Assembly (NCBI RefSeq): GCF_015999265.1
Contig: NZ_JAEAGR010000016.1
Span: 54,531 to 118,530, forward strand
Direction: 5' to 3'
DNA length: 64,000 nucleotides
Source: Mobilitalea sibirica
GTDB lineage: Bacteria > Bacillota > Clostridia > Lachnospirales > Lachnospiraceae
Shown here: one piece after another, positions 17,708 to 28,393 of the stretch
How positions within the stretch are numbered: position 1 is the first letter of the stretch
Layout of the letters: every line of letters starts with the position of its first letter
The notes under the pieces: generated by a model
What the model was told of the DNA's origin: nothing
Databases searched by the model: none
The model's input: the letters and a program-made list of their open reading frames with translations, nothing else
Translations under genes and position numbers: made by a program

Positions 17708-18868
17708 ATGAAGAAAATTAGTGTACTGGGTTCAACAGGTTCCATTGGGACCCAGACCATGGATATTGTCAGAAATAAGAATGACCTTAAGATTACGGCA
17801 CTGGCTGCCGGCAGTAATATAGAACTTTTAGAACAGCAGATTAGGGAGTTTCGCCCCAACCTTGTCTGTGTTTTTCAGGAAGATAAGGCAGTACTGCTTC
17901 GCGAGAATATCAGGGATCTTGATACGTTAGTAGTAACCGGCATGGAAGGTTTGATAGAATGTGCTACAGAAAGCGAAGCAGAAACCGTAGTAACTGCGAT
18001 GGTGGGGATGATTGGTATTTTACCAACCATCGAAGGAATTAAAGCAGGTAAGAATATTGCTCTGGCGAACAAAGAGACCTTAGTTACCGCCGGACATATT
18101 ATCATGCCCCTTGTAAAAGAAAAAAAGGTATCCCTTCTTCCGGTTGACAGTGAGCATAGTGCAATATTTCAAGCGTTAAACGGGGAAGATAAACGATATG
18201 CAAGACAGATCATACTTACCGCATCAGGAGGACCTTTCAGGGGAAGAGAACTATCCGAGTTAAAAAACATTACTCCCGGGGATGCCTTAAAACATCCAAA
18301 CTGGGCCATGGGTCAGAAGATAACCATTGATTCGGCTACTATGATTAATAAGGGCCTTGAGGTTATGGAAGCAGCATGGTTATTTGATATAAATATAGAT
18401 CAAATCAAAGTGGTCATACATCCTCAAAGTATCATTCACTCCATGGTGGAGTATGTGGATGGAAGTGTCCTTGCACAGTTGGGAGTTCCTGATATGAAGC
18501 TTCCGATTCAATATGCACTATTCTATCCGCGTAGAATGGAAATGCCGGAAGGAGAGCGGGTTGATTTTGTTAAATTAAAACAGCTTACCTTTGAAGAACC
18601 GGATATGAATACCTTTTTTGGATTAAAGCTTGGCTATGAGGCAGGTCGTATTGGAGGAAGCATGCCGACGGTATATAATGCGGCAAATGAATGGGCAGTT
18701 GCCAGGTTTTTAGAAGGAAAGATACGTTTTCTCGATATACCCACCCTAATCGGTGAAGCAATGAGTCATCACAAATTAATACAAAATCCTACTTTAAATG
18801 AAATTCTTAATACGGAAATAGAGACATATGATTTTGTAAGAGGATTTGACAGGGCAGGGTTATTATAA
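17708..18868 (+). CDS. dxr: 1-deoxy-D-xylulose 5-phosphate reductoisomerase
   Basis: Second step of the MEP isoprenoid pathway: NADPH-dependent conversion of DXP to MEP. 386 residues. Motifs: KKISVLGSTGSIGTQTMDIV (NADPH fold), ALANKETLVTAG, PVDSEHSAIFQ (metal-binding Asp/Glu), TASGGPFRG, HPNWAMGQKITIDSATM, and HPQSIIHSMVEY. GGAGG lies 7 bases before the ATG. Together with ispG in this block it shows that the organism makes isoprenoids by the MEP route. Confidence 0.99.
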   Translation: MKKISVLGSTGSIGTQTMDIVRNKNDLKITALAAGSNIELLEQQIREFRPNLVCVFQEDKAVLLRENIRDLDTLVVTGMEGLIECATESEAETVVTAMVGMIGILPTIEGIKAGKNIALANKETLVTAGHIIMPLVKEKKVSLLPVDSEHSAIFQALNGEDKRYARQIILTASGGPFRGRELSELKNITPGDALKHPNWAMGQKITIDSATMINKGLEVMEAAWLFDINIDQIKVVIHPQSIIHSMVEYVDGSVLAQLGVPDMKLPIQYALFYPRRMEMPEGERVDFVKLKQLTFEEPDMNTFFGLKLGYEAGRIGGSMPTVYNAANEWAVARFLEGKIRFLDIPTLIGEAMSHHKLIQNPTLNEILNTEIETYDFVRGFDRAGLL

Positions 18869-18909
18869 CTTCGTGACTGCGTTCACTGAGAAAGGATTGA
18901 ATTTTATTT

Positions 18910-20205
18910 ATGAATATAATTGTAGCTTTATTAATACTTGGTCTTATTATTATTATCCATGAGCTGGGACATTTTTTACTGGCTAAGAAAAATGGCATCA
19001 CTGTAACAGAATTTTCAATCGGTATGGGACCCAGAATTGCAAGCTTTGTGAAAAATGGCACCCGTTATTCCCTTAAGGTATTTCCTATCGGCGGCTCCTG
19101 TATGATGCTTGGCGAGGATGAAACCGTTGAGGATGCTGGTGCTTTTCATAAGAAAAGTGTCTGGGCAAGATTTTCCGTTATTTTTGCCGGGGCCTTCTTT
19201 AATTTTGTTCTTGCTTTTATCATAGCTTTGATTGTTTTAGGCTCTGATGGAGTCGATATTCCTAAGGTTTTAGAAGTGGAAGAAGGATCTGCAGCAGCCA
19301 AGGCCGGTATTATGCCGGGGGATATTATAACCGAAATTGACGGTAAGAAAGTCAACTTAGGCAGAGAGGTATTATTTAACTTTTACTTTAATCCGATCTC
19401 TGATAATCCGGTTGAGGTTACTTACTTAAGAGACAAAACTGAAAACACAGTAATGCTTAATCCGGTACAGACTTATCGCTATCAGTTGGGATTTGAGTAT
19501 ATTCCAGGTGGAGATCCTGCGATAATTCAAAATATTGTGGTAGACGGACCCATGGAGCAAACGGGTCTGATGATCGGGGATACTATTACAAGTATAGATG
19601 GTATTTTAATAGCCTCCGGTACAGAATTAGCGGATTACATGGATCAAAATCCCTTAACGGATAAATCGATTACCCTAACTTATGAACGAAACGGTGAAGA
19701 GCTGGGACCGGTAACGATTACCCCAAGACTCGTAAGTAATGAATATGAATTGGGGTGGAGATATAATCTCTGGGCTGAGAGAATATCTCCCGTAAATGTA
19801 TTCAAATATAGTATATATGAACTAAAATATAATGTTGTTACTACAATAAAAAGCGTTGGATATCTGATATCCGGTAGAATAGGAATGAATGAAATTGCCG
19901 GCCCGGTCGGCATGGTAAACTATGTTGATACGATTGTTGACGAAACTAAGGATTATGGCTTTAAGGTTACCCTGCTTGAGTTGGCAAGATTTATGATCTT
20001 AATCAGTGCAAATCTAGGTGTAATGAATCTGTTGCCCTTACCGGCACTGGATGGCGGAAGATTAGTATTCTTAATCATTGAAGCAGTCAGAGGGAAACCG
20101 GTTCCGAAGGAAAAGGAAGCTATGGTGCACTTTGTCGGACTGGCATTGCTTATGGTCCTTATGGTGTTTGTACTGTTTAATGATCTTAGGAATATCTTTG
20201 GGTGA
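18910..20205 (+). CDS. rseP: RseP/RasP-type site-2 intramembrane metalloprotease
   Basis: Membrane zinc protease that clips regulated membrane proteins such as anti-sigma factors and leftover signal peptides. 431 residues. The HExxH zinc motif lies in the first membrane helix (IIIHELGHFLLAKK), and the C-terminal ligand motif is NLLPLPALDGGRL. Two PDZ-like modules lie between (about 115-170 and 195-260). AAAGGA lies about 13 bases before the ATG. Placed 41 bases after dxr, as in B. subtilis. Confidence 0.97.
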   Translation: MNIIVALLILGLIIIIHELGHFLLAKKNGITVTEFSIGMGPRIASFVKNGTRYSLKVFPIGGSCMMLGEDETVEDAGAFHKKSVWARFSVIFAGAFFNFVLAFIIALIVLGSDGVDIPKVLEVEEGSAAAKAGIMPGDIITEIDGKKVNLGREVLFNFYFNPISDNPVEVTYLRDKTENTVMLNPVQTYRYQLGFEYIPGGDPAIIQNIVVDGPMEQTGLMIGDTITSIDGILIASGTELADYMDQNPLTDKSITLTYERNGEELGPVTITPRLVSNEYELGWRYNLWAERISPVNVFKYSIYELKYNVVTTIKSVGYLISGRIGMNEIAGPVGMVNYVDTIVDETKDYGFKVTLLELARFMILISANLGVMNLLPLPALDGGRLVFLIIEAVRGKPVPKEKEAMVHFVGLALLMVLMVFVLFNDLRNIFG

Positions 20206-20402
20206 TTAGTGTGCATTGTGCAAACTTCAAAAATATATTAAGTACTGTTCGTTGTTGTTATTAAAACATAAATTTGATGGCGATTTCGATAAGGAATATA
20301 TTGGTGAATATTACTCAAGTGAAATTTAGTAATACAATAAATGTGAAATGAGATTACGGCTACTTCATAAAGAAGTGGTATGAAATAGGAAAGGCGAATA
20401 GT

Positions 20403-21461
20403 ATGTTTCGGGAAAATACAAAGGTGATTCGGATAGGTAACCGGGTAATTGGCGGTGGTAATCCGATTTTAATACAATCGATGACGAATACAAGAACAGA
20501 AGATGTTAAGGCGACAGTAGATCAGATTCGCAGATTAACCGAAGCCGGCTGCGAGGTCATTCGATGTGCAGTTCCCAGTATGGAGGCTGCTAATGCATTT
20601 TCTGAGATAAAGAAGAATATATCAATTCCTTTGGTGGCAGATATTCATTTTGACTATCGCCTAGCAATCGCAGCCATGGAAAACGGGGCGGATAAAATCA
20701 GAATCAATCCCGGTAATATCGGTAATGATGAGAAGTTAAGAGCTGTGGTCACGGTGGCGAAGGAGCGGGAAATACCGATCCGTGTCGGGGTGAACAGCGG
20801 CTCCTTGGAAAAAGAAATTATCGCAAAATACGGTAGGGTTACCGCAGAAGGATTAGTAGAAAGTGCCCTTGATAAGGCAAAAAGGATTGAGGATATGGGA
20901 TATGACCAGCTGGTTATCAGCATCAAATCCTCCGATGTCATGATGTGTGTAAAAGCCCATGAGTTGATTGCAACTAAGACAAATTATCCGCTTCATGTAG
21001 GCATCACCGAATCAGGAACAGTGAATGCCGGTAATATAAAATCAGCTCTTGGTCTGGGAATTATCTTATACCAGGGTATCGGTGATACCATTCGTGTGTC
21101 CTTAACCGGAGATCCTGTTGAAGAGATTAAATCAGCAAAATTAATACTTAAGACGTTGGGCTTTCGACAGGGCGGTGTTGAGGTGGTATCCTGTCCGACC
21201 TGTGGCAGAACGCAGATTGATCTGATTAAGTTGGCGACGGATGTGGAGGAGATGGTATCCGACTTAGATCTGGATATTAAGGTGGCTGTGATGGGTTGTG
21301 CTGTGAACGGACCCGGAGAAGCTAGGGAAGCAGATATCGGAATCGCCGGTGGGAAAGGTGTAGGCCTTCTCATAAAGAAGGGCGAAATCATTAAAAAGGT
21401 ACCGGAAACAGAACTTTTAAATACCTTAAGGGAAGAACTCTTAAACTGGAAGCAAGAGTAG
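20403..21461 (+). CDS. ispG: 4-hydroxy-3-methylbut-2-enyl diphosphate synthase (flavodoxin/ferredoxin)
   Basis: Penultimate step of the MEP pathway, a [4Fe-4S] enzyme. 352 residues, the short bacterial form. Cluster ligands are visible in VVSCPTCGRTQ and VMGCAVNGPGEA; other family stretches are IQSMTNTRTEDV and RINPGNIG. In B. subtilis the equivalent position (rasP to polC) is held by proS; clostridial genomes often have ispG there, and no proS is seen in this window. Confidence 0.98.
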   Translation: MFRENTKVIRIGNRVIGGGNPILIQSMTNTRTEDVKATVDQIRRLTEAGCEVIRCAVPSMEAANAFSEIKKNISIPLVADIHFDYRLAIAAMENGADKIRINPGNIGNDEKLRAVVTVAKEREIPIRVGVNSGSLEKEIIAKYGRVTAEGLVESALDKAKRIEDMGYDQLVISIKSSDVMMCVKAHELIATKTNYPLHVGITESGTVNAGNIKSALGLGIILYQGIGDTIRVSLTGDPVEEIKSAKLILKTLGFRQGGVEVVSCPTCGRTQIDLIKLATDVEEMVSDLDLDIKVAVMGCAVNGPGEAREADIGIAGGKGVGLLIKKGEIIKKVPETELLNTLREELLNWKQE

Positions 21462-21876
21462 TAATATATAAGGTATATGAAGAAAAAGCAGCAGTAAAAG
21501 AAGTGGTAGTATGATAGAAGGTATTATAGAAGTTAAAATTATAAAGCTGTAATGTGAAAGTTGTAATGTAAGCTGTATTATAAAAGTGACTTTATATATA
21601 CAATAAATGGTAATATAATCAAAGTAGTTATTAATACAGAGAAAATAAAAAGTGAAAAAATAAAAAGTGAAATAAACCGGTAATAATATAACAAACAATA
21701 TTTGATTTGTACCATACAATTGACCTATGAATAACGTATGATTAATGCAAATACACTTAGAAGTAATTATTTACGTTAGCAGGAGAAAACTATTGAAGAA
21801 GGCAGATGTTATCGATAACATATCGATGTTATAAGTGATATATCTGCCTTACAATCGTTAGAATAGGGGAATGAAT
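21462..21876 (+). other. 415-base spacer before polC with a hairpin
   Basis: AT-rich, with no gene. Near the end AAGGCAGAT (21799-21807) pairs perfectly with ATCTGCCTT (21842-21850), enclosing the palindrome GTTATCGATAAC. The hairpin lies 15 bases before the polC ribosome-binding site and has no T run. It may end or regulate the transcript entering polC. Confidence 0.5.
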
Positions 21877-24800
21877 ATGTTGTTTTTTGAAGCATTTGAA
21901 CGTATGTCTGTTGATGACGAGCTAAAAGCTTTCTATAATGATGTGGTTGTTCTTAAGGTGATAGCATCCAAACAGAGCAAGAAAATATTCATCTGTATCA
22001 AAAGTAATCGTCTGATTAGCAGGTTTAATATAAAAAGAATGGAAGAACTGCTAAACAGGCAGCTCTTTTTACATACCGGCAATGTAGCTGTGATAAAACC
22101 TCAATTTGAACTCTCAACCCAGTATAACCTTGAAAATCTGTATCCGCTCTATATTGACAGCATCATGGAGGAGCTAAGAGAAGAAAGTGTTGTGATACAT
22201 CATATTCTGTCCAGCGCAGAGGTTACGATAGAGAATATGAATCTAAGAATTAAGGTGACGGACAGCTGTGTTGTGAAAGAAAAGACAATAAAACTGAAGG
22301 ATTATCTTGAAACTTTATTCCAGGAGCGTTTTAATTATACAGTATCTGTTATCTTTGAATACATAGAACCTAAGGAGAAGAAAACTAGCCGGTTGGAATA
22401 TATGGGTCATGCCCGGACAAACGCTTATCCCATGGAGTCCTCCCATTATAGTTCGAATGATCCGGTGGGCTCTCATAACAGTGAAGATAATGACAATGCG
22501 AATTCGAGTAGCATCGATATATCAAATGAAAATCAACAATCCGGTAGCAACATAGAAGCTGTTAACAGTGAACTGAGCAACAACATAAATGGGATAAATA
22601 GAAAAGAGAAGGAACAGTCACCGGTGAAAACAAGTACCGGTAATGCTGTATCCGGAAAATCATCAACAAATGGCACTACAACGGATACTAATGGAAACGG
22701 AAAAACGAAGGGTAATATGAGTGCCGGGTCCAAGGGTATCGGCAATAAAGGCCGGGGTGCCTATGAAAAAGGGAAAGGAAGTTATCGTAAGCTTCCAAGT
22801 GATCCTTCCGTGGTATATGGAAGAAACTTTGAGGGGAATTCCATACCTATCTGTGATATTATCGGAGAAATCGGTGAAGTCATTATTCGTGGAAAACTGA
22901 TAAAACCGGATAACAGATCCATTGGTAATGAGAAAAGTATCATTACTTTTGTATTAACTGACTTTACGGATTCGATTAAAGTGAAACTTTATACCAAGAC
23001 CATAGAAGTAGATGAGATTTTAGCTGCTCTGCGTCCCGGCGGATTTTTTCAGTTAAAGGGAATTGCACAGATGGATACCTATGAGCGGGACATTCTAATC
23101 AGTTCCGTGGTGGGAATTAGGACTATCGGGGATTTTACTACCACCAGGATGGATCAGGCACCTAAGAAAAGAGTCGAGCTCCATGCCCATACCTTAATGA
23201 GTGATATGGATGCGGTGGTGGATGTGAAGAAGCTGGTTAAGAGAGCATTTGCCTGGGGACACAGTGCAGTAGCGGTTACGGATCATGGAGTAGTGCAATC
23301 TTTCCCAGAAGCCAGTCATGCTCTTAATCCAAAGGATTATTCCGATGAAGAGGAACAAAAAAGGGCGAAGAATTTTAAGGTTATCTATGGAATGGAGGCA
23401 TATCTTGTTGATGACCTCAAGGAAGTAGTGACGAACGGTAGGGGTCAAAGTCTCATGGATGCTTATGTGGTATTTGACATTGAGACCACCGGCTTTAGCC
23501 AGAATAATGATAAAATCATTGAAATCGGAGCGGTTAAGGTATTAGGTGGTGAGATCACGGACCGATACAGCTCTTTTATCAATCCTCAGGTGCCAATCCC
23601 ATTTGAGATTGAGCAGCTCACCGGCATCAATGATGATATGGTAATTGAGGCGCCGACGGTGGAGACTGTATTGCCGGAGTTTTTAGCTTTTTGTGAGGGT
23701 TGCAGTCTGGTAGCTCACAATGCATCCTTTGATATGGGATTTGTCACTAAAAATGCACAGAGGCAGGGTCTCATCGCAGATTTTACGGTGGTGGATACCG
23801 TAGGCTTAGCAAGAATTCTATTACCGGAGCTTAGCAGATATAAATTAAATACGGTTGCCAAAGCTCTTAATGTATCCTTAGAAAACCATCATAGGGCAGT
23901 GGATGATGCGGGAGCAACCGCAGAGATATTCTTAAAACTGATAGAAATGCTGAAAGAGAAGGAAGTTCATAGTCTGAATGAAATCGATAAGCTAGGAAGG
24001 ATGTCTCCGGAGGCGGTTAAAAAGCTTCCGGCTTACCATGCCATTATACTGGCTAAAAATGATATCGGCAGGGTGAACCTATATAAATTAGTCTCTATGT
24101 CCCACATTGATTATTATAATAAGAGGCCAAAGATACCGAAGAGTTTATTAAACGAATGCAGAGAAGGTCTGATTGTCGGCTCAGCCTGTGAGGCAGGAGA
24201 AGTATACCGTGCCGTACTAACGAACCAATCCCATGAACAGCTGGAAAGACTGGTGAAATTCTATGATTATCTGGAGATTCAACCTCTTGGTAATAATGAA
24301 TTCCTAATTCGTAGTGACCGAAGTGATGAACGAAATATCACTTCTCAAGAGGAGTTAAAAGAAATTAATAAAAGAATTATAGCCTTAGGGGAAGAGTACC
24401 ATAAACCGGTGGTAGCTACCTGTGATGTTCACTTTTTAGATCCGGAGGATGAGGTATACCGAAGGATTATTCTGGCAGGTAAAGGTTATAAGGATGCGGA
24501 TGAACAGCCGCCGCTATATTTTCGAACTACGGAGGAGATGTTAGAAGAATTCTCTTACTTAGGAATGGCGAAAGCAGAAGAGGTGGTAATCACTAATACG
24601 AATCTAATAGCAGATATGATTGAGAAGATATCTCCGGTTCGACCGGATAAATGTCCTCCGGTTCTTCCGAATTCCGATGAGGATTTAAGAAATATCTGCT
24701 TTGAGAAGGCCCACTCCATGTATGGGAAGCCTTTACCAAAACCCGTAGAGGACCGTCTGGAGCATGAGCTAAAATCCATCATCTCTAACGGTTTTGCCGT

Positions 24801-26547
24801 AATGTATATCATAGCGCAGAAGCTGGTATGGAAATCCAATGAAGACGGGTATCTAGTAGGATCCCGTGGATCTGTTGGTTCCTCCTTCGTTGCAACCATG
24901 GCTGGTATTACGGAGGTGAATCCTCTGGCTCCTCATTATTATTGTCTGAACTGTCATTATTCTGATTTTGATTCCGAGGAAGTCAAGACATATGGTGGAA
25001 GCTCCGGTTGCGATATGCCGGATAAGCTGTGCCCGGAATGCGGACAACCCTTAGAAAAAGACGGACATGATATCCCCTTTGAAACCTTCTTGGGCTTTTT
25101 TGGAGATAAGGAACCGGATATTGATCTTAACTTCTCCGGAGAATATCAGAGTAAGGCTCATGATTATACAGAAGTATTATTCGGTGAGGGACACACATTC
25201 CGTGCCGGTACGATCGGTACCTTGGCGGAGAAGACAGCCTTCGGTTATGTAAAAAAATATTTTGAAGAAAGAGGCATTCATAAAAGGAACGCAGAGATTG
25301 ACCGTCTGATTCAGGGTTGTGTCGGGGTCAGAAGAACCACCGGACAACATCCCGGCGGTATCATCGTACTTCCCCATGGAGAAAATATCTACTCCTTTAC
25401 ACCGGTACAAAGACCGGCCAATGATATGTCCTCCAAGACCACAACTACCCATTTTGATTATCACTCTATTGATCATAACCTGCTTAAGCTGGATATACTG
25501 GGACACGACGATCCAACGATGATTAAGATGCTGGAGGATTTAACAGGGATAGATGCGAAAAAGATCAGACTGGACGACCAGAAGGTATTATCTCTCTTTC
25601 ATGATGTTAGTGCCCTTGGTATCACATCAAAGGATTTGGATGATTGTGAACTGGGTTGCCTTGGTATACCGGAGTTTGGAACGGACTTTGTTATGCAGAT
25701 GGTGAAGGATACGAAACCAAAATCCTTCTCGGATCTGGTTAAAATCTCTGGTCTGTCCCATGGTACAGACGTATGGCTTAACAATGCTCAGACCTTAATC
25801 CAGTCAGGAACCTGTACCTTGGGAACCGCAATCTGTACCCGTGACGATATCATGATCTATCTGATTGCTACCGGTGTGGAGCCGGGACAGTCCTTTAAGA
25901 TAATGGAGAGTGTAAGAAAGGGTAAAGGCCTAACACCGGAGATGGAGGAGGCCATGGTGACAGCAGGGGTTCCCGATTGGTATATCTGGTCCTGTAAGCA
26001 GATTAAATACATGTTCCCGAAAGCCCATGCGGCAGCTTATGTTATGATGGCCTTTCGTATTGCTTATTTTAAGGTGTATTATCCCTTGGCCTACTATGCG
26101 GCGTATTTTTCCATCCGCGCTTCAGCCTTTAACTATGAGCTTATGTGTCTGGGAAAGGATCGTTTAGAGGAGCATATGGCTGACTATAAGAGACGAAGCG
26201 CTACCTTATCGAAGAAGGAACAGGATACCTTTAAGGATATGCGTATTGTTCAGGAGATGTATGCCAGAGGCTTTACCTTCCTGCCGATTGATATCTACAG
26301 AGCAAAAGCCCATCATTTTCAGATTATTGACGACAAGCTGATGCCCTCCTTAAGTACCATTGACGGTCTGGGAGACAAAGCGGCAGACGGCGTGGTAGAA
26401 GCAGCTAAGCAGGGTAAGTTCTTATCCAGGGATGATTTTAAAATCCGCTGTAAGGTCAGTTCTACTGTGGTGGATACTATGGCAAAACTGGGGCTTTTAG
26501 GTGATTTGCCGGCCTCAAACCAGATGTCCCTGCTTGATTTTCTGTAG
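21877..26547 (+). CDS. polC: DNA polymerase III PolC-type alpha subunit
   Basis: Main replicative polymerase of low-GC Gram-positives, with built-in 3'-5' exonuclease. About 1556 residues, some 100 longer than typical PolC. Order: N-terminal domain (1-185), a Ser/Asn/Gly/Thr/Lys-rich linker (about 190-310), OB fold (about 325-415), PHP domain (VELHAHTLMSDMDAV, about 435), DEDD exonuclease inserted in PHP (VVFDIETTGF, about 530; HNASFD; HRAVDDA), a zinc-binding CxxC pair (CLNCHYS and CPECGQ), and the palm with PDIDLNFSGE (about 1080) and LKLDILGHDDP. ATG 21877 fits the AGGGGA 6 bases upstream better than ATG 21871. The extra length is in the linker. Confidence 0.98.
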   Translation: MLFFEAFERMSVDDELKAFYNDVVVLKVIASKQSKKIFICIKSNRLISRFNIKRMEELLNRQLFLHTGNVAVIKPQFELSTQYNLENLYPLYIDSIMEELREESVVIHHILSSAEVTIENMNLRIKVTDSCVVKEKTIKLKDYLETLFQERFNYTVSVIFEYIEPKEKKTSRLEYMGHARTNAYPMESSHYSSNDPVGSHNSEDNDNANSSSIDISNENQQSGSNIEAVNSELSNNINGINRKEKEQSPVKTSTGNAVSGKSSTNGTTTDTNGNGKTKGNMSAGSKGIGNKGRGAYEKGKGSYRKLPSDPSVVYGRNFEGNSIPICDIIGEIGEVIIRGKLIKPDNRSIGNEKSIITFVLTDFTDSIKVKLYTKTIEVDEILAALRPGGFFQLKGIAQMDTYERDILISSVVGIRTIGDFTTTRMDQAPKKRVELHAHTLMSDMDAVVDVKKLVKRAFAWGHSAVAVTDHGVVQSFPEASHALNPKDYSDEEEQKRAKNFKVIYGMEAYLVDDLKEVVTNGRGQSLMDAYVVFDIETTGFSQNNDKIIEIGAVKVLGGEITDRYSSFINPQVPIPFEIEQLTGINDDMVIEAPTVETVLPEFLAFCEGCSLVAHNASFDMGFVTKNAQRQGLIADFTVVDTVGLARILLPELSRYKLNTVAKALNVSLENHHRAVDDAGATAEIFLKLIEMLKEKEVHSLNEIDKLGRMSPEAVKKLPAYHAIILAKNDIGRVNLYKLVSMSHIDYYNKRPKIPKSLLNECREGLIVGSACEAGEVYRAVLTNQSHEQLERLVKFYDYLEIQPLGNNEFLIRSDRSDERNITSQEELKEINKRIIALGEEYHKPVVATCDVHFLDPEDEVYRRIILAGKGYKDADEQPPLYFRTTEEMLEEFSYLGMAKAEEVVITNTNLIADMIEKISPVRPDKCPPVLPNSDEDLRNICFEKAHSMYGKPLPKPVEDRLEHELKSIISNGFAVMYIIAQKLVWKSNEDGYLVGSRGSVGSSFVATMAGITEVNPLAPHYYCLNCHYSDFDSEEVKTYGGSSGCDMPDKLCPECGQPLEKDGHDIPFETFLGFFGDKEPDIDLNFSGEYQSKAHDYTEVLFGEGHTFRAGTIGTLAEKTAFGYVKKYFEERGIHKRNAEIDRLIQGCVGVRRTTGQHPGGIIVLPHGENIYSFTPVQRPANDMSSKTTTTHFDYHSIDHNLLKLDILGHDDPTMIKMLEDLTGIDAKKIRLDDQKVLSLFHDVSALGITSKDLDDCELGCLGIPEFGTDFVMQMVKDTKPKSFSDLVKISGLSHGTDVWLNNAQTLIQSGTCTLGTAICTRDDIMIYLIATGVEPGQSFKIMESVRKGKGLTPEMEEAMVTAGVPDWYIWSCKQIKYMFPKAHAAAYVMMAFRIAYFKVYYPLAYYAAYFSIRASAFNYELMCLGKDRLEEHMADYKRRSATLSKKEQDTFKDMRIVQEMYARGFTFLPIDIYRAKAHHFQIIDDKLMPSLSTIDGLGDKAADGVVEAAKQGKFLSRDDFKIRCKVSSTVVDTMAKLGLLGDLPASNQMSLLDFL

Positions 26548-26629
26548 AGTTTTCTATGGTACTTATGACTATGGTTTAAATAGCTTAAATATCTTAGATA
26601 TCTTTTATATTAGCTATATTAATTATTTG

Positions 26630-26673
26630 GCTGATGACTTTTGAAGTATTATCAAGGTCATCAGCATTTTTTT
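26630..26673 (+). terminator. Rho-independent terminator after polC
   Basis: GCTGATGAC (26630-26638) pairs with GTCATCAGC, with further TTGA/TCAA pairing inside, then ATTTTTTT. A strong canonical terminator ending the rpsB-polC region. Confidence 0.88.
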
Positions 26674-27007
26674 ATATAGGCTTTAGCTTGTTGAAAATAG
26701 CTACGCATCGAGCAGATATCTTCAAAGTAATAGAAAATACTTTGATTTTCTTATTAACTTAAAAGCTTTCCAGATAGGATGCGGACGCGTATGTAATAAA
26801 ACTAGTCGGTTTTATAGATCGTGCTCCAAACGAGAGTTTCGTTTGTTTACTTTTTCTTGAATAGTAAAAATCTGATAATAAAATACTCTAATATGTGAAT
26901 TGTGCTTGCTTAAGATAACCACACATGATAATATTTTAAAATTCGGATATGTTAAATAATCCATTCGTTTTATGACGAAGGATATGAATTAATTTATACG
27001 AAAATTG

Positions 27008-27016
27008 TGATATAAT
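27008..27016 (+). promoter_or_regulatory. Extended -10 promoter for mgtE
   Basis: TGATATAAT (27008-27016) is a perfect extended -10, 34 bases before the mgtE start. No good -35 box is present. I see no M-box magnesium riboswitch in the upstream 370 bases. Confidence 0.5.
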
Positions 27017-27049
27017 ATAGTAATAGAAACTTAAGATGAGGTGAACTAT

Positions 27050-28393
27050 ATGTTCGAAGATAGAAAGGAATTGCTTAAAAACCTAATACAAGAAGATAGA
27101 AAAGATGAAATACTTGGGTTTTTAGATCGTATGTATCCGATCGATATAGCTACAGTATTAGAGGAATTTGATGATGAATATTTATATAAATTCAAGAGTT
27201 TTATCCCGATAGAACAAATGGCTGAAATCATAGAACAGGCCGGTGAAAAATTTCAGATCAGATTTTTAAAGCTGTTACATTATGACGAGATTGTAACATT
27301 TTTTGCTTATATGTCCAATGATGATATTGCAGATATTCTTGGCAGGCTCCCAATCAAAATAAGAAAAGCTTTATTAACGATGATGAAATCGGGAGATACC
27401 AAACAGATTCAAGAATTGTTAGGCTATGCCGAGGATAGTGCCGGCGGCATTATGACAACGGAGTATATCGCCTTAAAAGAAGATCTGTCCATCGCGGATA
27501 CGTTAAAGAAGATTAAAGAGATAGGTCCAAAGACAGAGGTGATAGAAACTATCTATGTATTAAATCGAAAGAAAGAGCTGGTTGGAATAGCGGATTTAAG
27601 GGATATTTTAATAGCTCCGGAAAATCAAAAGCTTATGGACATTATGAATGAAAACGTGGTTTCTGTTAAGCCGGAGGAGGATCAGGAGATTGTAGCCTGG
27701 CTGGTTTCAAAATACGATCTGAATGCAATCCCGGTTGTTAATCATAGAAATTCCTTACTGGGTATCGTAACCGTGGATGATATCATTGACGTCATCGTAG
27801 AGGAACAGACAGAGGATATCTTAAGACTTGGTGGTGTAAGTAAAGAAGAGAGAGTGGATAGCTCCTTATTCACTTCGATACGAAAGAGACTTCCCTGGTT
27901 AATTATTAATCTTGGAACTGCGTTTCTTGCATCCTTTACGGTAGGATTGTTTGAAGATGTTATTTCACAAGTGGTAGCCTTGGCAGCCGCCATGCCGATT
28001 GTGGCTGGTATGGGAGGTAACGCCGGTTCACAGACCCTTTCTCTGGTTATCCGAAGTATTGCACTTGGAGAGATAAGTCTTAAAAAGAACTGGAAGCTGG
28101 TCTTTAAGGAGATTTCGCTTGGAGTTATTAATGGAGCCTTTATCGGTATATTTACAGGCATGATATTATATATGCGATATGGTAACCCTTATCTTGGAAT
28201 AATTATATTCGCCGCCATGATTGGTAATCTGGTGATTGCAGGATTTTTTGGTTTTCTTATTCCGTTAATTTTGAAGGTTCTTCGTGTGGATCCTGCCTTG
28301 GCATCCTCCATATTCTTAACAACAGCTACGGATGTATTCGGCTTCTTTCTCTTTCTGGGTCTTGCGAAGATGTTTTTACCGTATCTGCTATGA
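27050..28393 (+). CDS. mgtE: Magnesium transporter MgtE
   Basis: Mg2+-gated channel-like importer. 447 residues from the ATG at 27050, which has GAGGTG 6 bases upstream; the GTG at 27041 falls inside that ribosome-binding site. Order: N-terminal superhelical domain (1-125), tandem CBS domains (about 130-255) that sense Mg2+, a connecting helix, and five membrane helices (about 280-447). The pore motif PIVAGMGGNAGSQTLSLVIR and the last-helix LTTATDVFGFFLFLGLA are present. Monocistronic by context. Confidence 0.96.
   Translation: MFEDRKELLKNLIQEDRKDEILGFLDRMYPIDIATVLEEFDDEYLYKFKSFIPIEQMAEIIEQAGEKFQIRFLKLLHYDEIVTFFAYMSNDDIADILGRLPIKIRKALLTMMKSGDTKQIQELLGYAEDSAGGIMTTEYIALKEDLSIADTLKKIKEIGPKTEVIETIYVLNRKKELVGIADLRDILIAPENQKLMDIMNENVVSVKPEEDQEIVAWLVSKYDLNAIPVVNHRNSLLGIVTVDDIIDVIVEEQTEDILRLGGVSKEERVDSSLFTSIRKRLPWLIINLGTAFLASFTVGLFEDVISQVVALAAAMPIVAGMGGNAGSQTLSLVIRSIALGEISLKKNWKLVFKEISLGVINGAFIGIFTGMILYMRYGNPYLGIIIFAAMIGNLVIAGFFGFLIPLILKVLRVDPALASSIFLTTATDVFGFFLFLGLAKMFLPYLL

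Noticed and set aside
24555..25506. Several minus-strand ORFs inside polC
   Set aside because: All are mirror frames of a well-conserved coding region and lack start signals.
26674..27049. M-box magnesium riboswitch before mgtE
   Set aside because: I searched the leader for the conserved M-box core and found nothing convincing.
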